From assembly GCA_022605955.1 (NCBI GenBank), contig JAKCOZ010000005.1:50903762-50967761 (forward strand): DNA of 64,000 nt, read 5' to 3'. Source of the stretch: Rallus limicola. Lineage: Eukaryota; Chordata; Aves; Gruiformes; Rallidae. Position numbers and translations under genes: made by a program. The notes under the pieces were generated by a model. It was not told where the DNA came from and made no database searches. It saw only the letters and a program-made list of their open reading frames with translations. Shown here one piece after another: positions 52,300 through 64,000 of the stretch (positions are counted from its first letter, which is position 1; each line of letters opens with the position of its first letter).

Positions 52300-55200
52300 A
52301 AAATGAAGCACTCGAGCCCCAAATTCCTGGAGATTTTCTGTGATTTATTCAAAATAAATAAGCATTTCAGTTTCCCTTCATTATGTGTCTTTAAGGCTTT
52401 TTTGTTTTTCTGCACAAACTCAGAGGCTTGAAATGAATTATTTAGATGAAAGATGAGTCTGTCTTATGATTATGATTTCTTGTCTTCATATACTTAGATG
52501 CCTAGTACTGTAGGAAAAGGAAGATGTTTGCTAATATCCTTAAAACTGCCAACACTGGATGCTATTGTACCAGAGACTGGGGCTCCTGTGCAGCTGAAGA
52601 TGAAGTCCTGAATTTAGTTGCAGAAGTAATTTTAGCAGGTGCCCACATGTGTTTAATGATACCAGATTTCCACCTTTCCAACTGCAGTATTAGTCATAGC
52701 AACACATGCTGCAGCTCCCACTCAAGGCAAGCTGTATGTGATACTAATGGCAATGTTGTTGAAGCAGTGAGAGTCAAACCAAACACCATTGCAATTGATC
52801 TCATGCCTCTCAGCCACAAACTGAGCAGGAAAGTGTTAAACCTCCTCCAGCAATGCTCTAATGGGAGAAGCTCCAGTCATCTTTACCTCCTAAATCACTT
52901 GCAAATCAAGTAAAGAAGTGGATCCTCCAAATTAGGTCATCTGTTTGCTTCATTCTGAAAGATTTTTATTAAAATGAAAAGTGTTGTCTGTTTCTTCTCC
53001 CAGACAGAAAACAAACATTGGCATCTACAGTGGTGGAAGACGAATACTTGGTGCTGGGCAACCTGATTAAAGTGTATTCCTTGTAATGAGCGGTGCCTCC
53101 CTTATCCTGCCATTGTGTTCAGACAGAAAAAAAAAAAAAGGAGGGCCTGCCCTTTCCCATTGTATAGTCACTTTTTCCAAGTTCAGCCAAAATGGGTTTT
53201 ATAAAAAGCTCTTAAAAAAAAAAAAAGATGAACTTTGTCTTTTAGTAAAACATTGAGTGAAGTCTTAAATGAAGGCAGTCTTGTGCATCTTGTATATAGG
53301 AAATCTGTTGAAGTTAGTGCTCCATCTAACCTATCAGAGATGGGAGATCATACTGATAAAAATGGTCATGGGATAAGTGTTATCTGAGCTATGCTTAAAG
53401 GTTTGCTGCTAAAATTGAAGCTGGATTTTACTTAAAACAGTGGGTAAGGTATGTAGAGGAAGGAGTGATTTGCAGCAGCAGACAGTGTGTTTGTACTGTT
53501 ACATCTTTATCACTGCCATCACCAATACCACCATGTACATTTATCTACCAGTGTACATTAAACCAGCAATCCACTAATATATTAACAGACATTATTAGCT
53601 GCAATAGCCTGATTCAGTCAGCTTTAATGGGGGAATCGCAGAGTCTCTGCATTGTGTTGCCATTACCCAGAGACAGTTGCTTGTGGGCATTCACCTGTGT
53701 GCAAACCGGGTAGGAAAAACTGAAATTGTGCATCGTATGCTTACATTTGGGAAACACTAAAAAGAAGCTGTAGTCAGTAGACAGATACAGGTATCCTCAA
53801 AAATAAAACCAACAACCAAATCAAAGAAAATCTGAGTCTTAGGCTGAGCCATGTCCTCAGCTCTGTTTTGTGGCACCTTTATTTGTTTTAAAGACTCAGC
53901 ATGGATTTTCCTTGGTGTCTTTATATGCTGAGTTTTATTGCACTGGTTCCACCACCACCAGACTCAGTAAACAAGGATATGCCCAGGGAAAAACAGACAT
54001 GGTTAAAAAGATCTGTGTTGCCAACCAAAATCTGGTTAGGTTAGTGTGGGCTTCTAGCAGCCAAAATAAAACAGTTATGCAGGGCCAAGAATTTTGAGAT
54101 AGAGAGGGCTGGAGGAATTCTAAATATGCTACAGAAGTGGAAGCAACAGGACTTGGCAAAATCCTTGATCTACTTAGAGAAACAACGCATCTCCTTAGCC
54201 AAACAACAGGGTGGTGTCGAAAGAGAGAGTGAGATGGCAAAAGCCTTGGGCAGAGACAACAGAGGATATCCAGGAAGGGGCCTTTGAGACCTGGGTCTGG
54301 ATGGAGATTAAAAGTCAGATCTAATGAAATACCCGTCTGCTCAGATTTTTTGGTTCACTGTAAATAAAAATTCCTAACCTAAAATTCTTCTTTAATATGA
54401 TCAAGAGCTCTGTGCTGACCAAATAAATCTGACAGATCAAGCAAAAACACAGATATGCATAGATAAATATAACAAGTATACCTCCATCTGTACTTAGATG
54501 TGTGTTAAATAGAGATCTTTGACATAATAGTTTAAATAACAGAGACAAATATTTCATATTGGAATAGTATTAAACAATTACAATGAAAAATCTGATTTCC
54601 TTGTGCTTAATTTTAGTTCTGTATCGATGCATTTGTTTTCAGGTTTTTTTTCCTTTCCTTCCTTAATTTTAGGGATAATTGCATTCCCTATAGCTTCTTC
54701 ACTAATAGAAAAAAATTTATCAGTTGAACCTGCATCAGAGAAGGTTAACATATATAAATGCTTGTGCCTGTTTGTCAAGGGAATTAGAAAAGTGATGTGG
54801 ATATTTTTATAGTCCCCAATTACACACTAATGTGTATTGATTGAGAGGAAAACAGTGAGCTACCAATTTCTCAGCACAAGAGAGAGACACACTCAGCCAA
54901 CACAGCATTTTTGTCTTACGATTTTCTTTGGTTTTAGCACCAAGTTCAGCATAAAAGGCATGTACTTACAGTTAATTAAAAATACACATTTTATCCAGGA
55001 ACACATCAATAGATAGGCGTGTAAAAGGTAGAGATCTTATCTTGCTCAAAGAGAACATGGGTTTGGTTGACTCTGACTCTTTGAATTTGTGTTTGTGGCT
55101 TATTACCATTGTAATCAACGAAATATAAATCTCCTTCTAAGTGCCTGCTTGAACCTGACAGCTCCGATGGAGCATTTTGCAGCAGGACCCCTCTGCGTGA

Positions 55201-58200
55201 GCCCCCGGACTGCTCAGGGTCTTGTTTGTCTTCTTGCATTGGAGCTATCAGAGCTCGCAGATTTAGCGCCGGGGTGAGTCAGCAAAAAAATAACCCCACG
55301 TCGTTCTTCTGGCATCTGGCATCCAGAGCCTGGGTTACTGTACCAGAAGAGATGCACGTGCCCCCGCAGGGCCTGGAGCCCGCCGAAGGGCGGAGACACG
55401 GCCCGTGCCAAAATACGCAAAGGATTGAAACAATCTTCTCCTAACCCTATACAACATACATTTTTTAAAAATGCCTAGATCTCTCATCAAAGTAAAATGT
55501 AATTAGGCACATTATTGCATGCCTTCTTAATTGGAACAGCTTGTGACAGAGAAGTATTTGGGAGGATTTCAACCTGACAACAAAGTGCAAGGAGGGTGCG
55601 TGCTCTGCTCCGGTGGAAACGCTGCCCGGGGAATCGGTGTGTGTGCAGTGCAGCTGAACAGCAAGGGTCAGTCACACTGCCCGGCTGCCCGAGGCAGTCC
55701 CCCTGCAGAAAACTCAGAGCTTACATGTCAGTAAGAAACTATTTAAGTTCTTCCAGACTGCTAAGTGAAGTTAAGTCACTTCTCTGGGAGCCGTAGCGAG
55801 CAGGTAAACGGGCCATGTAAGTGAAATCTTTTCTCTGTAGGTATAAAGGTGTGATCAAATATTTTCTCCAGGCGTATAAAGGAATGATCAAAATTTTACC
55901 TTGTCTTGCACTTATTGTTCCAAACTCAAAGCCACCGATGTCAACAGAAGAATAGATGTGCAGTCAGTCCGGAGAACTTTATTCCTGTGACACCCATCCA
56001 TGAGGGGTGAGACACTAGGAAATCTGTGGGAGGAATTCCCATATATAAAGCAGCAGATAAAGACCAGCAATGTAGACAGGATTCAGCAGAGGTACAGAGC
56101 AATTGACAACAGGGAGGGGTAGGTGCTTTCATTCTTCTGGTGCACTGGCTCTGCACCTCCATGGCCAGAAGAATAATACCCCAGGGGAGTACTCACCCAG
56201 ACGGTCTGGCTACGGGCCTGCTATTTCTTTCTCTGGGTTCCAGTGCCGGAGTAGGGAAAGTGAAGAAAAGTGTCAGAAATTAATACAAGATGAAGATGTT
56301 AACCATGGCTGCCACAGGGTTTCTTCTTTTGTATTGCTACTAATTTTCATACGATTAATAAAACACACTTTCTTCTTCCTCAGTACTTTTCTTGGTGGAA
56401 GAGGAGTGTAGCTGGGAAGATTTATTTTAACAGAGTGCATGGAGAAGAGCTGTTGCCTGACATTCAATAGTTAAGTTATGAAGTATTGGACAATGGAATA
56501 ATAAAAACCTACTTGCTTTGATCTTGTAGTTAAAAAATGATTAAAGTATAGAATTGCATGTGCCAACATTAGACCTCCACCCACAGAGAGATTTAAAGCT
56601 GTCGGGGGAAAAAGGAGAGTTGAAAGACAGCTTAAATATAATAATTCAGAAACTGAACTGCTTTGTTATTTCAAAGATGGTCAGAGCAAAAGGGATTTTT
56701 CATACCCTATTTGTTATACTAGATCTGAGAACCTTATCCCAAGACATTTCTTCCTGCATACATCCCCCTAAAAAAAGGCTGAAGATTCCTATGAAGAGGC
56801 AGCATATCACAGAGCTGCATTTCCCTATTTTCTGTTTAACCGAACTCAGCGAATGTACAGCCTTCAGGATTCCCTCTTCCTCCCCCTTGGCACCTCCATG
56901 CTGCGCAGGGTGACCCCTGCCCTCCCTTCTGCTTGTGTGCTGCAAATAGAAAAGACCAGAGTATTCAGTAATATAGTTTGCAGGGATGAAAAGCTTTCGT
57001 CTTTTAATTGCATGCATATTGTCATGTCCCAGGCACATGAAATTACCTTGTGGAATTGCAATTATGAACTTATTACTGGTTTATCTAATTGCTAAAGAAT
57101 ACAGAGACGTGTTGAGTTGGGTTTCTGGCCCCTGCCATGTAAACTGCTCCAGTGAAGGCACACCCTTACACCCACACACAATCCTGATTTAAGTCAGTAG
57201 GAAGCCTCTGGTTTTGCATAATCATTCTGTAGCCAGTGTAGAAGACTTAAGAAAATATATTAGCTGATGCTTGCAGGATTACATCTGCCCAGCCAGGCCT
57301 CCTAATTCTTTTGTAGCTACGGCTCTGCTAGTGCAAAGACAATATTTGATCTTGCAGTGTCCTTGATTGTGTTAGATAATTTTGATTCTCTGTCCAATTA
57401 CAGATCTTTGGCCTTTTGTCAAACATTCTTCAAGAAAAGGAGTCTTTTATGATTAAAAAAAAAAATGCAGCAGCATTCACTGGAAATGACCACGGAGATC
57501 AGACAGAACATTAGATCAAGGGCAGTGAATTGGGTTTCAGTAGTGCTGGGTTTATTATGTAGACATGATGATCCTGATCAGAAATTGCAGTCTGACTGAT
57601 GTTAATGTTAATATTATATGAGTATAAAGACCTAGGAAACACACCATGTCATCTCTGAGACATAAAATATACTGGGACAGGAAGACATAAGACTTTTCTC
57701 TCTGAGGTCAGCATTCATTTACACAGGAATCAACATGTTTGCATTTGAATTGACTCCCTGTTGGCAATGCCCTGCTGTTCTTCTACCTTTGCCAGGTGTC
57801 CATTGCTGGAGCACACACTTCAGAAAACATGTTGGTTTTAAGCATTAGTAGGATTTTTGTAACTCACTGTTTTGATACATCTCTCCCTTTTCAATATCAA
57901 AATTTAAACACTGTGAGTCTGGCTGCTGGGGGATACAAGAAACTCAATTTGTCCTTCTGATCATCATGGATCCACTTGCCATTTGAAGAGGTGCCAGACT
58001 GCTGCAGGACAAGCTCCCATAGTGTTTTCTTCTGGTAAAGGCACACTCATCTTTGCCATGTAGATAAGCAAACCTTGCTTTCCCCATGTTGTTTCCTGAA
58101 AGGGACACTGAAATAACTTCTGTCCTAATCAGCTGCAAAGCACACTGAGATCCACAGTGGGAAGCTTAGATGAGAAAAACTAGTGCTGAAGTCTCAGATC

Positions 58201-58371
58201 CAGAATGTTTGTTTCTTGGTCAATTTTGTGTTTTCATTCCTCCATGCTCCCAGGGATAACAGCCTGGCCTGGTGAGACAGGGTTGACCTCTTGGGAGGGT
58301 AAGTGCAGTCCCAGCATCTCAGTCCCTTTGGGATACTGGTCCTTGAAGGTCTTGGCTTAGGATATCAGTTA

Positions 58372-58414
58372 TCTTAAATTAGGCTTACCAACAATTGGTA
58401 AGCCTAATTTAAGA
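58372..58414. repeat. Perfect 20-bp inverted repeat with 3-nt loop
   Basis: The left arm tcttaaattaggcttaccaa (58372-58391) is the exact reverse complement of the right arm at 58395-58414, with loop caa between. The stem has no mismatch, which in old non-coding DNA suggests recent origin or strong constraint. No gene is adjacent. Confidence 0.95.
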
Positions 58415-59460
58415 AATAGAAAAATGATATAATTGGGGAATGTAGTAGAAGTTTCTAACACCTGGATTAGGTATAAATAGAGAAAAAAGAGACAGTTCCA
58501 CAGAAAAACATGGCAAAAGGGACCTCCATGTCTTGGCCAGCTTCATCTGCACTGCAAATATTATCTAAGGACATGTCCATTGAGCAATGGCACTCTCAGG
58601 CACAGCAGTAAGAGAGATGCCCAGTCAGATTCACAGACAATGGGACATCACATGCCTTCGGGTTCCTCTGCAAATGTATAACGTGAGGTATTTACGGTTC
58701 ATTTCAGAGGGCTAAAGTTTCACTTGGGGTTTTACCACAGTGTTATGGAAATGGACATGCTTTAAATGGTCAAATCCTCTCCACCAAACACAAATAAATA
58801 ATGCTTTCAAATTAAAATAGCAAAGAACATCTTGAAACGTGTATCTATAGAAATAGGGCCTCTAGCTAATAGTAAATGACTATTTATAATTGCCTGTTGG
58901 GATGCCTGACATCAGATGGTTGTGCTAGTAACATGAGAACGGTATCTGACAGGTTGGGAAAAACACATGGCAGGAGATGGGAATATTGATTTCTAGGCAA
59001 AATTTGGAAGCAGAGGGAGCGAGAGAACGGCCAAGAATGTGCTTTACTTTTTAAGAAAGTGACATTCCTATCACCAAAACAAAAACCTGAGAAAGAAAGC
59101 ACATTCCAAAATGATATCATCGCATTCTTTCTAAATGGACAAACACGAGGCACTGTAGCTGCTGTTTCCTGTGTTTGTGATTTCCCTCAAAGAGAGAGAT
59201 GTTTTCAAATAGGAAGAGAAATTCAGTTTCAATGTCCTCAGGAGCCTTTTGGCAAAGTCAGGCCTTCTTTCTGAGGTGAAGACTGGCTGAAATAACATGG
59301 TCTGGGCTGGAAAGACACCTGTTTGTAAATTTGTGATCTAGGTAGAAAGTACGTTTTCCTGTCTTCAGTGACACTTTATAAAGTAATACCCTTATATTCT
59401 GTGCACCCGCTCTGGTTTCTATTGGATGCTTTAAGGCTGAGCAATAGACCCAACAAGAGA

Positions 59461-59482
59461 TTTTTTTTTTTTTTTTTTTTTT
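59461..59482. repeat. Poly(T) run, 22 bases
   Basis: Twenty-two consecutive T, the longest homopolymer in the window. On the minus strand it is an A22 run. I saw no gene-like sequence or target duplication next to it that would mark a processed pseudogene. Confidence 0.9.
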
Positions 59483-60674
59483 GTATCATACAGAAAGAGA
59501 ATCTGCAGATTTTCCAGGTTTGGAAGCAGATAGGAGGCTTGTGAGGCTCAGTAGCATTTGTGGTGAGGTGACTCACCGAGTTTAGCAAACCACTGTAATA
59601 CCTGACTGTTGTGGGGATGTGGTGATTCTCCATCACCAGGAGACTGGAGCAAGCCACAGTTTCTAAACTGCCACCAACCACAAATTGAGACCACAGGGTT
59701 TGTACAGGAACTTTTGTATGATTTTCTCTGCCCTGGGTTATACCAAAGGTCAGACTATCAGATCACAAGATCATGACAGCCTCTCAGACCCAGATTTCCT
59801 CTTCAGGTGATCAAAAAGATGTTCAGGCCTGGGGACCTATGAATGCTCAGGCTGCCACAGCATGGAGCTTTGCTTGTGTAAAGGGAGAGGGGCAGATTCA
59901 CCTTCACATGGAAGTATTTACAGGCTAGGAAATGTATCTTACAGCAGCAACACAGGCAGTCTTGCCATGACTGGAGGCAGTCTTGCTGTTTTTCTGCTCT
60001 CTGCTGCATCCCGTTCTGGTATAGCTCGATGGATTTCCACAGTCGCCCTTGCTGTGATTGGAGGGAGAACAAATTCAGACCTGATGAATTAAGAAAAGCC
60101 TGTGCTTTTTTGGGAATTCATACTACAAAAACATGGGTCTATATGTTATTGATAGTGTGAATTATTCTGAATTCTGTTGTTATGAAGAGCAGAGTGTTAT
60201 TCAGAAACCCTGAATTTTATCATCAGTTAAGTGAAAAACTTCTGGGAGATTTCCTTAATCATTTCCCCATACTCCTGCCTTCTATCATTAGCATCCTATA
60301 ACCAGCATCAGGCACTGCTGCTAACCTCTTGTTTAATTTCTGACAATCTGAATCTTTCCTTTCCACATCTCTCCACTGATTTAAATACAAGTCTTTTAGG
60401 GCCAGGGTCTGACTCTAAGTATGAAGAGGTCTTGTTTTCAGTCAAGGGTGCAGTACAAACAGTAATAAGAAATAATATTTATTTTTAAAAGGGACAGACA
60501 TTTGCTCAATCCTTGACTCAGGCTGCTAGCCCAACCCTCATACCAAAGAGATCCATTTTGCACAAGTGATGCCAAATTATGGCATATTCACTCACAGCAG
60601 CGTCACTGTAAATTCTCACTTAGCTGAAAGAGAACTTTTTGGGCGAGGAACCACCTACCGCAGCAGAAACCTGA

Positions 60675-61024
60675 TCACAGAATCACAGAATCACAGAATC
60701 TTAGGGGTTGGAAGGGACCTCAAGAGATCATCGGGTCCAACCCCCCTGCCAAAGCAGGCTCCCTATCTCATACTACATAGATAGGCGTCCAGACGAGACT
60801 TGAATATCTCCAGAGAAGGAGACTCCACCACCTCCCTGGGCAGCCTATTCCACTGCTCCGTCACCCTCACTGTGAAAAAGTTCTTCCGCATGTTGGTGCG
60901 GAACTTCCTATGCTCTAGCTTAAAGCCATTGCCCCTAGTCCTGTCCCCACAGACCACTGAAAAGGGGCTGTCCAATTCCCCCTGCAACCCATGTCTAAGA
61001 TATTTATAGACATTAATTAGGTCC
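60675..61024 (-). mobile_element. Young CR1 LINE 3' end (~350 bp)
   Basis: It starts with three copies of the tcacagaa tail unit and then runs through ttaggggttggaagggacct, caagagatcatcgggtccaa. It ends at about 61024 in 'attaattaggtcc'. The minus-strand frame contains GDRTRGNGFKLEHRKFRTNM, then [30 protein letters not shown], the CR1 ORF2 C-terminus. The frame is well kept over the last 90 codons, so the copy is young. It is a close relative of 36940-37267, in opposite orientation. Confidence 0.95.
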
Positions 61025-62769
61025 AGCAGATAGAATTGCCATGACAAAACTGTCCCCATCACAACCTTTTCCAAACCATTCTCCTGCTGATTGCAATTTA
61101 ACTCCAAATCCTATTCTCCTTTTATATAGTGTGTGATCCTCCTCCATCCTGCTGCCCCCAGACTGACAGCTGTTCCTTCTGTCCTTGAAGCACCGAGGGA
61201 AGCGTATGTCTGGCTTGTAACTCTTCCTCTCCTTAAAGCAAACGACAAGGTTATATGGCAGTTGCATGTTTCCTTTGTTATCCTTTTGTTTGAAGAAATG
61301 GGACTTGCACCTGACTGAGTCTGCAGAGGCATTCAGTTAAACAAAGACGTTTTATTTTAGCAATTACTCAATGAAGAGGAAACCAATAGACAATCTTCTC
61401 TTCCTCCAGGCAAGGAAAGCATTGACATACTATATTTAGCTATGAACTATGCACCCTACAAAAAGATTTCATCCAACCTATCAGGAAATTAATCCCCCCT
61501 CATTTCTAACAATGAAATGCTCCCAATGCACTGGAAACTCATGTTCCTAAATGCATTTATGTTTTAAAAAGCCAAACGAACCTGAGAGAAAAAAAAAAAA
61601 GGCATCTTTAGGTAATAAAGTCTTTTATCTAGACCACAATTTGGGATACACTTGCTGACGTAGGAAAGCAAGGTGGTTTTTTGCTCTTGTTCCTCTCAGT
61701 GTTGAGATAGCTGAGGGGTAGCAGTGGCTGAACGGGACTGTATGTGGGACTGTGCATGAGGAATGGCACGTTCAATGGCACTTCATCTCCAAGACTAAGT
61801 ATTGGCTTAGTTGTGCCAGACAGCCCTCCTGAGCTGCAGGACTTTGATGTGTTTATTGTTGCTGATGCTTCATAAGACACTTGAGAAGACAACTGCTTCC
61901 TCCTATTCCAAAACAAGTTTCCAAGGCTGGGTAGTATAGCTGTAAACTGAGCTAATTAAAGGTAATTTTTTGTATGTGACAGGAAAAAGCTGATAACATC
62001 AAACCCTAATGGAGAGAGATGGGATAATTTCCCTGAGCTACATGCTTTCCTGCTGAGAAAGCAGAGCTTGGCTGATGGTGGCAGATTGAACTGATTTCCA
62101 ATTTAGTCTTCTATTAATGTTTTATGATTTTAAATTTAGCAGAGTAGTTCACTTTTCTGTGATCTTTGTGGACTCCTATTTCCTTTCTGTGGACCACTAA
62201 AGTAATTCAGTAAAACATACCTATGTACGAACATATCAGAAGTCCAAAAGAACAAGAGAGTCCCAGTAAAAATTCCACAGCAACTGCCCTTCCTACCAAA
62301 TGAGGATCAACATCCTTACTCTGTCAAAACTTCCTCTGAACACTGTGGCTTGGATCCAGGTCTGGCTGGGTCTGGCTTTTCAGGTACAGATGGGTAAGAG
62401 AGAGCAGAGGACACAAGTTGTTCTTCCTCTCTTTAAGCTGTCTGAGCAATTAGGCTCTTGGCAGAGAAAGGGCAAGAGATGCAGAGCAAGTCCTTTCCTC
62501 CCTCCTCTGCGTGGGCTTGAGCTATAGGCAGTAAGATTTTATCTAGTGCTTTCTTATGGCACACGGGGAGTTCTCTCGCATCAGACCGCTGAGGTATATT
62601 GATGACATCTTGGGAAATGCAGGAAAGTAAAATACATATCCACCTGCCTTGGGCACTAGGGACCATCTAAGGGATGGATGCTGATTCATTCCACCCAAAA
62701 AAAAAGGTACAGAGAGTGCACAGCATGAATTGCTTTCTACCTCTCCTTTCACTGATTATAATTTAAAAT

Positions 62770-62842
62770 ATGTATAGAACGGTTAGGGTTGGAAGGGACC
62801 TTAAAGATCATAAAATTCTAACCCCCTGCCATGGGCAGATAT
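62770..62842 (-). mobile_element. CR1 LINE 3' tail fragment
   Basis: The block tatagaacggttagggttgg, aagggaccttaaagatcata, aaattctaaccccctgccat is a short reverse-orientation CR1 3' terminus, cut off after 'gggcag'. Confidence 0.85.
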
Positions 62843-63110
62843 CATATAGAGAGCTGGCTTGGACTCAGCAGTCTGAGATTTAGGCAGGTGAAGTTGGACA
62901 AAAAGCATTCAGCTCCAAGGACTGGGATGGGAACAATAGGTGATTCATCTCAGGGCACGTTTCTTCCTACACCTGATACCGTGTCAATCTCTCAGGGCTG
63001 GGATCATCCCCACCACTTTGGTCCTGCCAGCCCCTGCAGAGGCTGAGGGGCCACAGGGCGCACAAGTTAACTGGGATTTTGGTGTTAGTGAAATTAATCT
63101 AAAGCATCCC

Positions 63111-63170
63111 TTCCAAAGCTGACCATGGTTGCTCTCTGTCTTCCAAAGCTGACCATGGTTGCTCTCTGTC
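63111..63170. repeat. Exact 30-bp tandem duplication (2 copies)
   Basis: The unit beginning ttccaaagctgaccatggtt and ending gctctctgtc occupies 63111-63140 and recurs without change at 63141-63170. It is a recent local duplication. Because 30 is divisible by 3, it appears as a repeated decapeptide in the minus-strand frame, which is not a gene. Confidence 0.95.
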
Positions 63171-64000
63171 TATGTGCTGATGCTTAGAAACCAGTGAATG
63201 AACCACTGTGAGTTTGGGAGCTTCAATTATCTGTTCCAAAAATGATGAAATCCTATGAGGTAGTTTGCCAGCTGAATGCAAGCTGAAAGAAACCCAAAAT
63301 ATAAGTATGATTCAGTAACAAATCAGTAAGAAAAACAAACTGGGGAGGGAATTTTGCCCAGCAGGATCTCCCCGTCAGGAAGGGAATCTTTATTTGAAGA
63401 AACACGAACTTCATTGTGTTGATTGTAGAACTTTTCCTTATCTGGTGCTGTTGCACAAAGAGAAGAGAGGCCTCTGCGAGAAGGCGTAATATGCTGGGGC
63501 TAATTTAGATGTGACGGGGTGTAAAAACACAATCATTTTCGAGCTGGAGTGAAGTACTGCTGGGGATTTAGTGCTGCATATCTCAGGGTCTCAGTCTGCT
63601 CAGGCCGGCTTCCTGCCACTATCCGCCATTATGTATCAGCAGGAAATTACACTTTTATGAGTGATTTACCTTTAAACAAACACTACTACACAAACAATAT
63701 GGTATTGAATTTGGTGTTTTGCCTTTTAAGTATTACAGTGAAAGATTGTAACAGCTGTCTAAGCTGATAACTACTACCTAGGATAAGAATATTGTTGACT
63801 GAGTTATTGGTCAATTGTTTAACTAAATCTAGCCGCATCTTTCTCTTTTAACTGTGTGACATTTACAGTTTCTTTAAACAATATAGTTCCTTGAAACACA
63901 CATATAACTAGTTCCTTGGGTGGGAACTTTATGGGTAAAGAATTGTTTTGGAGATCAGATCACTCTTTAAATTTAATTTTTTGTATTTTGGGGTTTATGT

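Larger units (their letters stand above)
52305..64000. other. Intergenic DNA right of the solo LTR
   Basis: No supported gene. It contains the hairpin at 58372, the T22 run, CR1 copies at 60675 and 62770, a CpG-containing patch at 55240-55430 and the tandem duplication at 63111. The open frame at 52524-52913 (129 codons, plus) is the longest non-repeat frame, but it resembles no family I know and has Cys/Ser-rich random-looking composition. Confidence 0.6.

Noticed and set aside
52524..52913. 129-codon plus-strand open frame just right of the solo LTR, a possible gene
   Set aside because: The translation shows no domain or family I recognise, its Cys/Ser/His-rich composition looks random, and no promoter, splice or poly(A) context supports it. 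A protein search with significant orthologues would reopen it.
58372..58414. MicroRNA precursor
   Set aside because: The arms are only 20 bp, the loop is 3 nt and pairing is perfect, unlike a normal precursor of about 60-80 nt with bulges. No longer fold was evident around it.
39720..64000. 3' exons of BRF1, expected upstream of NUDT14 by mammalian gene order
   Set aside because: I looked for its acidic C-terminal region and conserved segments on the minus strand and found none, so the gene is probably further right or arranged differently.
1..64000. CRISPR arrays, operons, phage or toxin-antitoxin systems
   Set aside because: Sequence character is vertebrate nuclear DNA: split gene, CpG island and LINE/LTR repeats. 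No regularly spaced repeats or bacterial-type gene clusters are present.

Overview
This window is vertebrate nuclear DNA, almost certainly from a bird. It is mostly AT-rich non-coding sequence with one sharp CpG island. It carries many CR1 LINE copies ending in the avian (ATTCTGTGA)n 3' tail, and one solo LTR of a type I recall from bird genomes. There are no bacterial or viral operons. Nearly all open frames here are chance frames or lie inside CR1 copies. I place the bird outside the chicken-like groups only tentatively, because I associate this LTR family with Neoaves.

The one gene I can support is NUDT14 (UDP-sugar pyrophosphatase, Nudix family), on the minus strand. Its first coding exon (39316-39396) sits in the CpG island at about 38930-39720 and encodes 27 residues with a vertebrate NUDT14-like N-terminus ending in ...LCYRQ. 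A second coding exon of only 44 bp (10510-10553) encodes NGTKKFWDFMRTHD plus two bases. It has a consensus acceptor and donor and joins exon 1 in phase. The two exons are separated by a 28.8 kb intron. The exon carrying the rest of the Nudix fold was not found to the left, so intron 2 exceeds 10.5 kb and the gene continues past position 1.

Layout: 1-10509 is part of NUDT14 intron 2, AT-rich with decayed CR1. 10510-10553 is exon 2. 10554-39315 is intron 1, with CR1 copies, a nested CR1-in-CR1, a probable hAT-type MITE and an ancient amniote repeat. 38930-39720 is the CpG-island promoter, with GC boxes, a YY1-type site, an (AGCT)n tract and a four-tract G-quadruplex motif. 39720-64000 is upstream, apparently intergenic DNA with further CR1 copies, a solo LTR with a 5-bp target duplication, and a 20-bp perfect hairpin. 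In mammals BRF1 lies upstream of NUDT14, but I saw no BRF1 exon here.

I found no new multi-gene system. The most useful points are the recovery of the 44-bp exon, the nested CR1 with a target-site duplication, the LTR boundaries, the promoter G-quadruplex motif and the perfect hairpin at 58372-58414.
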